Position numbers and translations under genes: made by a program. A DNA stretch of 64,000 bases, taken from contig CALVAD010000001.1 in the NCBI GenBank assembly GCA_944325495.1, positions 214,538 through 278,537 of the forward strand. Direction: 5' to 3'. The stretch comes from an uncultured Bacteroidales bacterium. GTDB lineage: Bacteria; Bacteroidota; Bacteroidia; Bacteroidales; UBA932. The notes beneath the pieces are model-generated. The model was not told the origin of the DNA and did no database searches. It worked only from the letters and a program-made list of their open reading frames with translations. Positions 7,682-17,165 of this stretch are shown piece by piece; within the stretch, counting starts at the first letter, position 1; each line of letters opens with the position of its first letter.

Positions 7682-8949
7682 GATTTTCTGGTTTTGTATC
7701 TGTATGCCAGCAGCGCGGCCAGCACGATGGTCAGCATCGCCGAGCCGACGACGCGGAAGCCTGTCACGGTTGAATCGTAAGGCAGCACCTCCTGCAGCAG
7801 GCAGCAGGTGTCGTAGATGGTCGAGGCCATGGTCAGGCAGGTCATGAAGAACAGCAGGCTGTTCATACGGTTGTCGGCCTTCTTCTCGCTGTCACTCTCC
7901 TCCTGGGCTATCATGTGGTAGAGTTCGTTCTTCTCCTTCTCCAGCTTGAGTCCGCCGGCGGTGCAGGCGCTGAACTCTTCCGGAAGGAAGTTGTAGGAGA
8001 TGCGGTGGAAGGAGCAGCTGCGTTCGAAGTCCACCGACTCGCGCTCCAGCCGTCCGACATTCTCCCGCTCGTAGCGGAAGCGGCGCGTCAGACGGTAAAG
8101 GTAGCTCCTGCGGAACAGCTGCCAGATGTAGATCAGGCCGAAGTAGTCGTTCTTCCAGTTGGCTGTCAGCCAGTCGGGGCAGTCGGAGCAGAGTATGGTC
8201 AGCGTGTCCGAGAGCGACAGGCATTTCCAGTTGTTGTAGATGGAGAGCGAGTTCTCGTCGAGAATTTTCCTGAAATATGTCTCGGAGGGGGAGTCCAGCG
8301 ACTTGGCGTCGTAGGAGCCGACAGGGGCGACGGTGGCGGTCTCGAAGAGCAGCTTGTCGATGTCTCCCTCCTGCCAGCGGTCCGTGCCGGTGCGGATTAT
8401 CTGGAAGATGTTGAACTTGTTGCCGTCCTCGACCAGACGCACGTATCCGGCTTCGGTTCCGCCGGCGGCGGCCTGCGACAGTGTCCTCCACAGTTCCAGA
8501 AGCGGATCCGCGGCGGCCTTGCGGAAATCCTCCAGCCCCGGTGCGCCCAGCCTTGAGAGGTTGCGCAGCAGCGCGGCGGCCGCGGTGATGTCGTTTCCGT
8601 CGTCGCTCCGCATTTCGATGTGCACTGCGAACATCGCGATACGGAACGGGCACAGGTAGAGCCGGAGCTCCGGTATGCTCACCGTGAGGTCGGCGGCCGT
8701 GTGCGCCAGCGCGGCGGGGAGTGTCACGGTGGCGTCCATGCGCATCACATAGCGCCTCATCGAGAGGTTCTCCCCGGCTTCGGGACAGAGGCTGAACCTT
8801 ACGAAGTCGGGCAGATAGTAGAGTTCGTAGTTCCTGCGCTGCTCGGGGGTGAACAGCTCCGGCTCCCATCCGGAAGGCAGCCTGCCGGCGGATTCGTCCC
8901 TGCCGGCCGCGAGGGAGAAGCCTCCGCAGAGATAGCCTATATATTCCAT
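7678..8949 (-). CDS. Unknown protein with CorA-like topology
   Basis: I do not recognise the 423-residue protein from its sequence. The N-terminal 330 residues are soluble and mixed alpha/beta. Residues about 315-352 form a charged helix (LKLEKEKNELYHMIAQEE and onward) that leads into two closely spaced C-terminal membrane segments (about 358-378 and 393-415) with a short loop and a basic tail. That layout, a large cytosolic domain with a long stalk helix and two terminal membrane helices, resembles CorA channels, but the GMN signature is absent. It overlaps both flanking phosphodiesterase genes, 13 nt upstream and 4 nt downstream, so it is firmly part of their operon. It could be a sensor or a channel-like effector; function unknown. 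Confidence 0.75.
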   Translation of the reverse strand: MEYIGYLCGGFSLAAGRDESAGRLPSGWEPELFTPEQRRNYELYYLPDFVRFSLCPEAGENLSMRRYVMRMDATVTLPAALAHTAADLTVSIPELRLYLCPFRIAMFAVHIEMRSDDGNDITAAAALLRNLSRLGAPGLEDFRKAAADPLLELWRTLSQAAAGGTEAGYVRLVEDGNKFNIFQIIRTGTDRWQEGDIDKLLFETATVAPVGSYDAKSLDSPSETYFRKILDENSLSIYNNWKCLSLSDTLTILCSDCPDWLTANWKNDYFGLIYIWQLFRRSYLYRLTRRFRYERENVGRLERESVDFERSCSFHRISYNFLPEEFSACTAGGLKLEKEKNELYHMIAQEESDSEKKADNRMNSLLFFMTCLTMASTIYDTCCLLQEVLPYDSTVTGFRVVGSAMLTIVLAALLAYRYKTRKS

Positions 8950-9788
8950 GTCCTCGGAGTGCTTATGAACAGTCTCGGGTCGTTGGTGATCACGCCGTCC
9001 ACCAGCTCCACGAGGTCGGCGTCGTATTTGTCGAGCGTCCAGACCTTGACCTCCTTGCCGTGGGCGTGGGCTTTCTCCACGAACGAGCGCGTGGCCGCGA
9101 GATAATATACATTGAAGGAGGCTATGTAGTCGTATTTCCCGAAGTCGAAGCTGGAGAATCCTCCGTCAAACTCGAATCCCAGGCCGGTCGCGGCGAAGAA
9201 CAGCAGCTTCTCCAGCCTTATCTCCGGTGCGAGACGGTGCACTTCCTCGAGGACTTCGTCGTCGAACGACTGTATCACCACACGGTCCGAGGCCCCGTGC
9301 CTGCGTATGCAGTCGACGCAGGCCTGCTCTATTCCGGGCCGCGAATGTCTGGAATGCTTGATCTCCAGCAGCAGCCCGGCCTTGCCCTCGATCAGGTCGA
9401 GCACCTCGTCGAGCGTGGGCAGATGCTCGTCCGTGAGCTTGCCGTCGCCGTCCTTGAGCCTGAGCCGTCGCAGCTGCGTGTAGCCGGTCTCGCTGATGTA
9501 GCCGCTGCCGTCCGTGGTGCGGTCGACGGAAGTGTCGTGGCAGACCACTATCTCCCCGTCGGCTGACAGATGCACGTCGACTTCAATCCACTTCGCGCCC
9601 GCCTCGATGCCTTTCGCGATGCATCCGAGGGAGTTCTCGGGTCCGAGCGCGGCGCCGCCGCGATGGGCGACCACTATGAGTTCCTTGTCCGTTTCCATGG
9701 CTTTATCATCGGCTCCTGCAGCCCGGCAGCAGAGACCGGGCAGCAACGCGGAGACAAAAATAATCGTTGTTCTGATAATATGCATCAT
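8937..9788 (-). CDS. Glycerophosphodiester phosphodiesterase (paralogue 2)
   Basis: The product is 283 residues from the ATG at 9788 (MMHIIRTTIIFVSALLPG), a signal sequence. An in-frame ATG at 9926 would overlap the STAND gene by 140 nt and gives a low-quality extension, so it is rejected. Core residues are conserved: HRGG (His42), EVDVHLSADG (Glu69, Asp71) and VVCHDTSVDRTTDG (His84). Compared with paralogue 1 it has an insertion of about 15 residues near 200 (after LEKLLFFAATG) and lacks a clear lipobox, although Cys20-Cys21 lie at the cleavage region. The start overlaps the preceding stop as ATGA. Confidence 0.86.
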   Translation of the reverse strand: MMHIIRTTIIFVSALLPGLCCRAAGADDKAMETDKELIVVAHRGGAALGPENSLGCIAKGIEAGAKWIEVDVHLSADGEIVVCHDTSVDRTTDGSGYISETGYTQLRRLRLKDGDGKLTDEHLPTLDEVLDLIEGKAGLLLEIKHSRHSRPGIEQACVDCIRRHGASDRVVIQSFDDEVLEEVHRLAPEIRLEKLLFFAATGLGFEFDGGFSSFDFGKYDYIASFNVYYLAATRSFVEKAHAHGKEVKVWTLDKYDADLVELVDGVITNDPRLFISTPRTWNI

Positions 9789-12700
9789 AATTTCACGTTG
9801 AACAGGGTCCTGAATCCTTCGCGTATGGCCATGTCGTACCACTCGAAGCAGTCCGAGGCCTGGACGGACATGCCCACGACCCTTGCCGCGAACTCCTTGA
9901 ACGGGTCGAGGTTCACAAGCGACCATATCACGAAATTCCCGAAGCTGTGGGTGAACAGGTCGGAGAGGGTCTCGCCTCCGGGGCTGTAGTTGAGCACCTC
10001 GTCGCGGTATCTGGACACTCCAGGGAAGGCCACCCCGACGAGTTCGCGCTTGAGGAAGCCGTCGACCTCCGAGGGGAAATAGTTCTTCGCCGTCGACAGC
10101 ACGTTGCCTATCGCCTGCACGAGGCTCTGCGAGGCGTTTTCGTTGAGACCTCCGTCCATTGCGTCGAACGCGGCGACTGACTCCGCGTCGGGGAAGAGGT
10201 TCATCACATGCAGCAGCAGGTCCAGCGCCGCGAGCACGAAGCCGTTGTCGGAGACGAGCTCCGAGATGTTCGCAATAAGATGGTAGAGCAGTGGCTTGTC
10301 CTTCGTGCGCACCGCCTCGTCTATAAGCTCATGGAACACCGGCACGGCCCGGGCGTCGCCTTCGTGCGGCACATTGTCGCCTCTGTGGGTGCAGTAGACG
10401 TCGCAGTACCAGTTCATCACGTTGCGCTTGTAGAGCCCGGTGGTGTTGGCCTTGTGGCTGTTGCGCCCCTTGAAGTACCCCTTGCAGCGCCTGGTCCAGT
10501 CCGCGGCTTCGCGGGAATAAATCTCCATTAGCTCGGGGTTGTAGGCTTCGGACTTCTTCTGGACCTGATACAGCACATAGAGCATCGACATCTGCGAATA
10601 GTCGAACCATTCGCCGCTGCGGTATTCGTCGCTGAAGAAGCCGCGCACCACGGGAGCGATGTTCTCCCATCCGGCTATGCCCGCCACGGCCAGCAGCCGC
10701 TCGAGGATGAAATACGAGAAGCTGTCTCCGCTCCTGTATGCCAGCAGCACCTTGCCGTGTTCGCGGCTGAACCCGCTGAATCCGTCCGACGGGCCGCTGA
10801 CGAACCACGATGCCAGCTCGGCGGCGTATTTCCTGCACCAGCGCCCCTCGCCTCCGTCGTCGGCAGGGACTGTCGAGTCGTCCCAGAAGGTCTGGTATTC
10901 CACCGCGTTGTTCACGTAGGACGACTGGAAGGTGATCTGGCGGCGCAGTATCATGCTGAAGAAGGGCATGACCAGCCTGACGAGGCGGAATTTCCAGGTC
11001 AGCCAGGACACGAGCCCCCGCAGCTCGCGCATCATGGCTGCCGCCCTGTCGGCCGCGCCGGGCCTTCCGGAGAGCATTTCGTCTATCATGAGCATCACCG
11101 CGAGCCGGGCGCCGGTCTCCACGAAGGAGACGGCCCGCGAGCGCAGCCTGGCGTCCGCTACGGTGGAGACGAGGCTCTTCGACATCACGGTGGAGAACAT
11201 CCTGCCGACTATCCGGGCCGGGATGTTCCCGTCGAGCGGGGTGAATTCGAGAGTATGGCGCTTGTTGTGCAGGTAGTATATGTACATGCACGCGTCGTTG
11301 CCTATGTCGAGCAGGGGGTTGTCCACCAGCTTCCACAGAAGCTCATACGGATCCTGCGTGTAGAGGCCTCCGTTGAACCAGTCGGAGAGGAACATCCCGT
11401 TGATTATGCTCGCCGACGCCGTCTGGCCGAGATGCAGTATGGGCCACAGCTCCTTCTTCACCGCCTTGTGGCGCGCGATCACGAATTCGTCGGCCATGTT
11501 CCCCTGGATCTTGCGGGTGAGCTCGTTGAACTGACGCGTGAGCTCGTCCCTTCCAGGCATGGGTTCGTCGAGCATCCGGCGCATCAGGCTGAAGAGCTGG
11601 TCCTCCCAGTTCTCGCGTATCAGCACGTTGAGGACCTCGCCCGTGAGCAGCGTGACTTCGTAGTTGTCGCCGTAGTCGCGCATCAGCGAGATCATGGTGC
11701 CTCCGTCGCCGGTTTCGGTCCAGTCCATCAGCAGCGCGTTGCGCAGAGCGCCCATGTAGACCACCGCGCCGCTTTCCTCTTCGAGCGCCCGTATATAGGC
11801 TTCGGGCGGTATGGCCGCGCCGCCGGCGCGACGGTTCCTGCGGATGAATTCCACGGCCATGAGGTATTCGAGGAAGCGTTCGTAGATGAACTGTATCTCG
11901 GCGCGGCCGTCGGGCGTCTCGATATAGCGCAGTATAGGGCGTTCGGGCTTGTTGAGCAGTTCGGTGTAAGCGACTGTGAGCCCTCCCTGCTTGTAGATGA
12001 GGCGCGAGAGCTTGTGGAGAGGTGCCGAAGGGTCGTCCCATGCCTTGCGCAGCTCCGTCCTGTCGATGCGGTCGGAAGGTCTGCCGTGCTCGTACTCGCC
12101 GAGTATGTAGCCGGCTATCGTGAGCATTATCTCGTGCTGCTGCCGGCCGGCGTAGGAATGCGCTATCCTGTCGGTCATGTCGGCGAACAGGGCTATCGAA
12201 GTGTACGCCTGCAGCTCCCGGGGGAGCGCCGTCCCGACATGGTTGGTGCAGGCTATCTTGAGTATCAGGGGGTCCTTGAGCCGGACGAGCGAGACCTTGG
12301 ACAAGGAGCCGAAGTCCCCGCTCATCTGATAGAGGTTCTGGTAGATGTCCCAGGCGCGTCCGAGCTCCTCGTCGCTGAATCCGTGAACCTCGGAGTCCTG
12401 GCCTTCGTCCCTGCCGAACATCAGCGCGGCGTCGCGCTTCATCTGCAGCTGGAACAGGGTCTTCCACGAATAGCTCCGGCAGGTGAAAAGCAGCTTGAAA
12501 CGCGGATATTCCGGGCGGATGAACAGTTCCCTGAAAGCTTCGTACAGCGCCGCAGGTCCGTTGAGATCGTCGGAGGGGGCGTCCTTGTAGCGGAGGCATT
12601 CGTTCACGGCGTCGAAGAAGATGTAGACCTTGCGCCCTTCCTCGTCCGCCCTTTTGTGAAGCTCGCGGACTATCTTCGCGGCGTCTTTCCGCGGGGAGCT

Positions 12701-13831
12701 GCGGAAAATGCGGCGCAGCGCGTCCGGGAGGCTCTCGCCGGCGAAGTCGGAACTGCTGAAAATGAGCACCGCGTCGTCGCCTTTCGAGATTTCTTCGGTC
12801 CACCAGCAGAGCTGGTTGGTCTTGCCCTGTCCGGCTTCTCCGAGCAGGGGGAAGAGAGTCAGACTGCTGGCGCTGAACTCTTCGAGCAGCGCGCTGAGCA
12901 CCCGCCGCTCCACGAAGAGCTCGCGGTTGTATTTCTTCTCGCGGTAGACGCGGCCGAGGAAGCGGGCGGATTCGTCGAGCATCAGCGAGCGCATCTCGGG
13001 CCAGTTCATCTCCTTCGCTATGTCGAAGGAGCGGCAGCTGCGCTGGAGCAGGCGGTCGAAGTCGGCGTTCAGGCTGTCGCCTATGTAGGTGACCGCCTCC
13101 TCGTCGGAGGAGATGAAGGAGATTTCCTCGTCCTTGAGCGACTGGAACACATAGACGAAGCCCTTGTCGTTGCGGAACACCAGCGGATACAGGTCGGCTT
13201 CCGTCCCGTCGGGCGAGCGGAACACGCTGCGGCCCTCCCCGAAGCTGAAACTGAACTCCTGAAGCGGCTCCAGGGCCTTGAGCATGGCGAATATCTGCGG
13301 CTCCAGCGTGAAGACCACGCTGCGGTAGATTTCGTTGGAGAGCGTGGTGCTGTGGCCCTTGTATTCGTTGCGCACCCTCACCACGCTCGGCTCGGTCTTG
13401 GTGCCGAGAAGCCGGTTCGCGCTTCTGTTGAAGAGCGCCGAACTGATCGAACGCACGAGCGGACTGTCGGGAAGCTCCCTGACCGCGGCCCTGACTACGG
13501 GATTGAAGATGTCGTTCACCCAGTCGCCGAAGGAGAGCGAGCGCTTGGAGTCGATCTTGTCGACTATGGCCTTCATCGCCCTGGCGCTCTCGGGCAGCTC
13601 CTTCTCGGCTTCCTGCAGCAGCACGAACAGGCAGCAGCTCGCGAACTGCACGCTGATTTCGAGAAAATCGAGGGCGTAGTTCATGCCTGCGGAGAAATTC
13701 TCCTTCTCCACTTCGCGAATCAGTGACGCGACCGGCTTGGAGAGGGTCGACGGCAGCCTTGAGACGCTCTGTTCCGCGAGCCGCCGGAGTTCCTCCTCCT
13801 GCGCCGTGCTGTAGCTCCGTAGGAATGTCAT
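9785..13831 (-). CDS. Giant STAND-type NTPase with N-terminal HEPN-like region
   Basis: The 1348-residue protein has three parts. The N-terminal helical region (about 1-190) contains VRVRNEYKGH, where Arg154-Asn155 and His160 fit the R-N-x4-H signature of HEPN ribonucleases; it is followed by a beta-rich stretch (195-250). The NTPase core has Walker A GEAGQGKT (331-338) and a Walker B/STAND pattern KVYIFFDAVNE (401-411), then LFTCRSYSW as sensor. The remaining 850 residues are helical and repeat-like, a likely sensor platform. There are no membrane segments. This layout (effector, STAND switch, sensor) is typical of proteins in bacterial conflict and anti-phage systems. It follows the kinase-AAA gene by 6 nt. 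HEPN assignment rests on one motif and is an inference. Confidence 0.78.
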   Translation of the reverse strand: MTFLRSYSTAQEEELRRLAEQSVSRLPSTLSKPVASLIREVEKENFSAGMNYALDFLEISVQFASCCLFVLLQEAEKELPESARAMKAIVDKIDSKRSLSFGDWVNDIFNPVVRAAVRELPDSPLVRSISSALFNRSANRLLGTKTEPSVVRVRNEYKGHSTTLSNEIYRSVVFTLEPQIFAMLKALEPLQEFSFSFGEGRSVFRSPDGTEADLYPLVFRNDKGFVYVFQSLKDEEISFISSDEEAVTYIGDSLNADFDRLLQRSCRSFDIAKEMNWPEMRSLMLDESARFLGRVYREKKYNRELFVERRVLSALLEEFSASSLTLFPLLGEAGQGKTNQLCWWTEEISKGDDAVLIFSSSDFAGESLPDALRRIFRSSPRKDAAKIVRELHKRADEEGRKVYIFFDAVNECLRYKDAPSDDLNGPAALYEAFRELFIRPEYPRFKLLFTCRSYSWKTLFQLQMKRDAALMFGRDEGQDSEVHGFSDEELGRAWDIYQNLYQMSGDFGSLSKVSLVRLKDPLILKIACTNHVGTALPRELQAYTSIALFADMTDRIAHSYAGRQQHEIMLTIAGYILGEYEHGRPSDRIDRTELRKAWDDPSAPLHKLSRLIYKQGGLTVAYTELLNKPERPILRYIETPDGRAEIQFIYERFLEYLMAVEFIRRNRRAGGAAIPPEAYIRALEEESGAVVYMGALRNALLMDWTETGDGGTMISLMRDYGDNYEVTLLTGEVLNVLIRENWEDQLFSLMRRMLDEPMPGRDELTRQFNELTRKIQGNMADEFVIARHKAVKKELWPILHLGQTASASIINGMFLSDWFNGGLYTQDPYELLWKLVDNPLLDIGNDACMYIYYLHNKRHTLEFTPLDGNIPARIVGRMFSTVMSKSLVSTVADARLRSRAVSFVETGARLAVMLMIDEMLSGRPGAADRAAAMMRELRGLVSWLTWKFRLVRLVMPFFSMILRRQITFQSSYVNNAVEYQTFWDDSTVPADDGGEGRWCRKYAAELASWFVSGPSDGFSGFSREHGKVLLAYRSGDSFSYFILERLLAVAGIAGWENIAPVVRGFFSDEYRSGEWFDYSQMSMLYVLYQVQKKSEAYNPELMEIYSREAADWTRRCKGYFKGRNSHKANTTGLYKRNVMNWYCDVYCTHRGDNVPHEGDARAVPVFHELIDEAVRTKDKPLLYHLIANISELVSDNGFVLAALDLLLHVMNLFPDAESVAAFDAMDGGLNENASQSLVQAIGNVLSTAKNYFPSEVDGFLKRELVGVAFPGVSRYRDEVLNYSPGGETLSDLFTHSFGNFVIWSLVNLDPFKEFAARVVGMSVQASDCFEWYDMAIREGFRTLFNVKL

Positions 13832-13837
13832 GCCTGG

Positions 13838-15877
13838 TCAGTTGAGTATCTTGTCGTTGATGGGAACGGGTATCTCGGCCGTGACTTCCGACTCCATGCG
13901 TCGGCGTATCTCCTCGTGCTTCTCGAGTACGGCCTTGCTTACCGTGGGCTTCCAGTTGTCGATGGCCTGCATCAGCATGGCCATCGAGATTTTCGTCCTC
14001 GCGTAGGCCGCGTTGATGGCGGCGTCGTTGACTATGCCGCAGATGTCGCTGGTCACGTAGCCTTCGGTCCTCGCGGCGAGCAGCTTGTAGTCGATGTCGC
14101 CGTCGTGCGGCCGCTTCTCCACGCAGAGGCGGAACACAGCCCTGCGCGCCTGCGAGTCGGGGGCGGGGATGTAGACGCAGCGGTCTATCCTGCCTGAGCG
14201 CAGCATCGCCGGGTCTATGATTTCGGGGTTGTTGGTAGTGGCTATCACGAAGATCCTGTCGCGTCCGCAGTTGTTGAGCTGGCTCAGGAATTCGTTGACT
14301 TCGCCGGAGAGGCTGGAGTTGGTGATGGTCTCCCTTTTCGGCGCGAAGGCGTCGAACTCGTCGAGGCAGATGATGCAGGGGCTCTTGGCCCTCGCCTCCT
14401 TGAAGAGCAGGCCTATCTTGCCCTGGGAGCCGTGCACCCAGGTGGAGCCGAGGTCTGAGGCCTTTACGACGGCATAGTTGAAGCCGCTCTCCTCGGCGAA
14501 CTTCTCGGCGAAGAAAGTCTTGCCGCAGCCCGGAGGCCCGTAGAGCAGCATGCCGTTCGGCAGGTCTATCTTGTACTGGTGCGCGAGCAGGGGGTTCTTG
14601 AGGAAGTACAGCAGCTTCTTCTGCATCTGCTCCTTGAGCTTCTCCATGCCGGCCACGTCCCTGAACCCTGCGGCGTCAGGCGCATGCATCTTCACGAGAG
14701 GCGTGTAGCCGAGCTCCGCGTTGGTGAACTCGGAGTCGTCGGCGCCGGAGGTCTCTATCTTCTGCGCGCTGGAGCCGGTGCCTCCGTCGGACTCTTCCGC
14801 CGGCAGGTCCGTGGCCTTTCCGGCCTGTGGTTCGGAGGGGCCGTCTCCGTCCTCCTCGCCGTAGAGTCCGTTCCGCTCCGGGGAGTCAAGGTAGCCGAGA
14901 GTCCTCGAATATGCCGCGAGGGGGTCTTCGGAGGGTCCGGCCGTGAGTATCGCAGTCTTCGCGGCGACCAGCATCTGCCAGGTCTCGAGCAGCAGCGGAC
15001 GCAGCTCCTCGGTGAACTCCCGCTCGTCGTAGTCGAAGGTCGTCATCTTCTCCGCGAGGGTTCTGACGAGCGGACTCCATCTGTCGCTCTTCCTGCCGTC
15101 CTCCGGGAAATCCTCGTTCCTGGCGTTCATGAGCACTCCCATCTTCTTGCGCCAGTCGAGCTTCTCGTAGCGCTCCCTGTCGAATTTCCAGGGATAGCGC
15201 CCGTAATAGCAGCGGTAGAGTATCACCCCGAGCGAGTACACGTCGGAGTTGCGCTTCACTCCCTCGCTGCAGAAGGCTTCGGGGGCGGTGTAGCGCAGGT
15301 CGACGTCCTCCCACCAGTTCTCCGGGGCCGTCCGTCCGTTGAGGTGGACGATATGGTCGTTGTCGATAAGGTGGGCGTGCAGGTCGCCGTTCTCGTTGCG
15401 TCCGAACATTATGTTGTCGGGGCAGACGTCGCAGTGTACGAAGTTCCCTCCGTCGGGCGTGCGCAGGTTCAGCAGTATGCCCGCGATGTCAAGGCATATC
15501 CCTATCGATTCGAGCGCGCTCATCGGGCCGTCGGTGAGCAGCCTGTCGGAAAGCAGGCCGCGCTCGAAGTAGTCGGATATCACATAGGGGAACAGCTTCC
15601 CCTCCTGCGTGCGGAACTCGCCCCAGGAGTTTATCGACAGCAGGCTGGATATTCCCGAGGTGTTGAGGTAGGAGATCAGCCGCGGCTCGTTCCCGAACTT
15701 GAGGTCCTGCGGCATGTTGTCGGCAAGGTAGACCTTCATCAGGAACGGCCTGCCGTCCTTCCTGCGCGTCAGGCGGTAGGTTTCGGAATATTCTCTTCTG
15801 GCGATGGGGTTGGCCACCGCGTACTCCTCGGTGCTGAAGACCTCGAAGCCTTTGCTGAACAGGAACTTCTCGGCCAT
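13838..15877 (-). CDS. Protein kinase-AAA ATPase fusion
   Basis: The 679-residue protein joins a eukaryotic-type kinase to an FtsH/Cdc48-like AAA domain. In the kinase (about 20-300) Lys48 is in LMKVY, the catalytic loop is HCDVCPDN (Asp150, Asn155), the metal-binding DFG position reads IDND (171-174) and APE is at 198-200. A disordered acidic linker spans about 330-395. The AAA part has Walker A GPPGCGKT (447-454), Walker B ending LDEFD (505-509) and arginine fingers in RSGRIDR (561-567), with a sensor-2 GYVTSDI block. The kinase looks active though degenerate at DFG. The fusion suggests that phosphorylation and protein remodelling are directly coupled. It starts 3 nt after the protease gene. 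Confidence 0.85.
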   Translation of the reverse strand: MAEKFLFSKGFEVFSTEEYAVANPIARREYSETYRLTRRKDGRPFLMKVYLADNMPQDLKFGNEPRLISYLNTSGISSLLSINSWGEFRTQEGKLFPYVISDYFERGLLSDRLLTDGPMSALESIGICLDIAGILLNLRTPDGGNFVHCDVCPDNIMFGRNENGDLHAHLIDNDHIVHLNGRTAPENWWEDVDLRYTAPEAFCSEGVKRNSDVYSLGVILYRCYYGRYPWKFDRERYEKLDWRKKMGVLMNARNEDFPEDGRKSDRWSPLVRTLAEKMTTFDYDEREFTEELRPLLLETWQMLVAAKTAILTAGPSEDPLAAYSRTLGYLDSPERNGLYGEEDGDGPSEPQAGKATDLPAEESDGGTGSSAQKIETSGADDSEFTNAELGYTPLVKMHAPDAAGFRDVAGMEKLKEQMQKKLLYFLKNPLLAHQYKIDLPNGMLLYGPPGCGKTFFAEKFAEESGFNYAVVKASDLGSTWVHGSQGKIGLLFKEARAKSPCIICLDEFDAFAPKRETITNSSLSGEVNEFLSQLNNCGRDRIFVIATTNNPEIIDPAMLRSGRIDRCVYIPAPDSQARRAVFRLCVEKRPHDGDIDYKLLAARTEGYVTSDICGIVNDAAINAAYARTKISMAMLMQAIDNWKPTVSKAVLEKHEEIRRRMESEVTAEIPVPINDKILN

Positions 15878-15880
15878 GGG

Positions 15881-17140
15881 CTATCCTATTGAGAGCAGCG
15901 AAGGGTTGAAGTTGGCCTGGATCGCCGCGGCGAAGTGCTGGGCTACCTCCTGCTCGCTGAAACCGAGGCTTCCGGTTGCGACGCTGAACACGAAGTCCAC
16001 TTCCTTCTCGTCTATCTCGTTGTTGGTCATGACGAGCCCGATCGCGTAGTTCAGGAGCTCGACGCGCATCTCCGGATGCGTCTCCAGTATGCGTGCCACG
16101 CTCCTGGCGCAGATTTCATAGAGCTCCTCCTGCTTCATCTTGGAGTATCCGGCCAGCACGTCCAGAGGGAAGAGGTGGACTTTGGAGATGAAGTTGAGTA
16201 TCATCGAGATTTCCTTCTCGTCGACCTGACCGTCGATCTGGCCGAGAATCAGGCCCATCGTGGCCGCGTAGTTCGCTATGTCGTACTCGAGCTCGTTGTC
16301 GCTGAGCCTGCCCAGCAGGTTGACCAGGGGCAGCATCCTTTCATTGAGCTCGTCGGGGGTCAGGCCGCCCTCCTCGTGGAACGCTCCGCATTCCGAGAAG
16401 GCCTTGAGCGCCTCTATCCTTATCAGGTTGTTGGGGTGGGTCGCGAGGTTCAGTCCTCCAGATTCGCTGAAGGTCTTGAGCTTGCGGCCGTTGTCCTCGA
16501 TGAAGCTCTCGAAGTTGAGCCCCATCTTCTCGAAATCGAGACCGGAGGACATCTTGAAGAATGCGGACACGCAGGCCCTGAGGTCGCGGCAGGCGATGAA
16601 GCCGCAGCGGTCGGCCGAAATCTCGGCGAGCTGCTGCCATACCCTTATCTTGTTGACGAGGGCCAGAGGGGTGACGGTCCCTTCCGGGTAGATGAAGGAG
16701 ATGAGTTCCTTGGTCTTGCGCGAGGAGTCGATGAGATGCCCGAACTCGTGGCCGATCACGAAGCGCAGCTCGTCGTCGCTCATTATGTTGACGAGCCCGC
16801 TGTTGATGTTGAGTATGTGGCTGCGGCCTTCCTTCTCGGAGGGTATGCAGAACGCGTTGATGGTGGCGTCGCCGGTGATGTAGAAGTCTATCTCCTCGTC
16901 GAATCCGGTGGTCCGCCTCACTTCCTGGAAAATGTTCCAGTAGTTGGCGAGGGTCTCGGGGCCGACCTTGAAGCTGTGGCCGTCGAGCAGGTTCTTGTAG
17001 TAGTTGCTGTTCTGGATGAGGTTCGCCTTTTTGAGCAGCACTTCCACCACATTGCCCTGCAGGGAGTTGTATATCTGTTGTCCGAGTTCCTGCCCCCACT
17101 GGAGGTTGATCAGGATTCTTGTCATTTCGAGATTGTCCAT
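15881..17140 (-). CDS. M48-type metalloprotease with TerB-like C-terminal domain
   Basis: Started at MDNLEMTRILINLQWG the product is 419 residues. An in-frame ATG at 17227 would overlap the phosphatase gene by 62 nt and is less likely. The zinc site is HEFGH (131-135) with the third ligand in AEISADR (Glu173), as in M48 peptidases. No membrane helices are present, unlike HtpX, so it is cytosolic. Residues about 290-419 contain GQIDGQVDEKE and, later, TNNEIDEKE, two acidic-helix motifs of the TerB fold. TerB domains are found in Ter-type stress systems along with kinases, PP2C and vWA proteins. Partner of the phosphatase and kinase genes by position (25 nt and 3 nt gaps). Confidence 0.78.
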   Translation of the reverse strand: MDNLEMTRILINLQWGQELGQQIYNSLQGNVVEVLLKKANLIQNSNYYKNLLDGHSFKVGPETLANYWNIFQEVRRTTGFDEEIDFYITGDATINAFCIPSEKEGRSHILNINSGLVNIMSDDELRFVIGHEFGHLIDSSRKTKELISFIYPEGTVTPLALVNKIRVWQQLAEISADRCGFIACRDLRACVSAFFKMSSGLDFEKMGLNFESFIEDNGRKLKTFSESGGLNLATHPNNLIRIEALKAFSECGAFHEEGGLTPDELNERMLPLVNLLGRLSDNELEYDIANYAATMGLILGQIDGQVDEKEISMILNFISKVHLFPLDVLAGYSKMKQEELYEICARSVARILETHPEMRVELLNYAIGLVMTNNEIDEKEVDFVFSVATGSLGFSEQEVAQHFAAAIQANFNPSLLSIG

Positions 17141-17165
17141 GGCTATCAGTTTTTGTTGGAGATTG

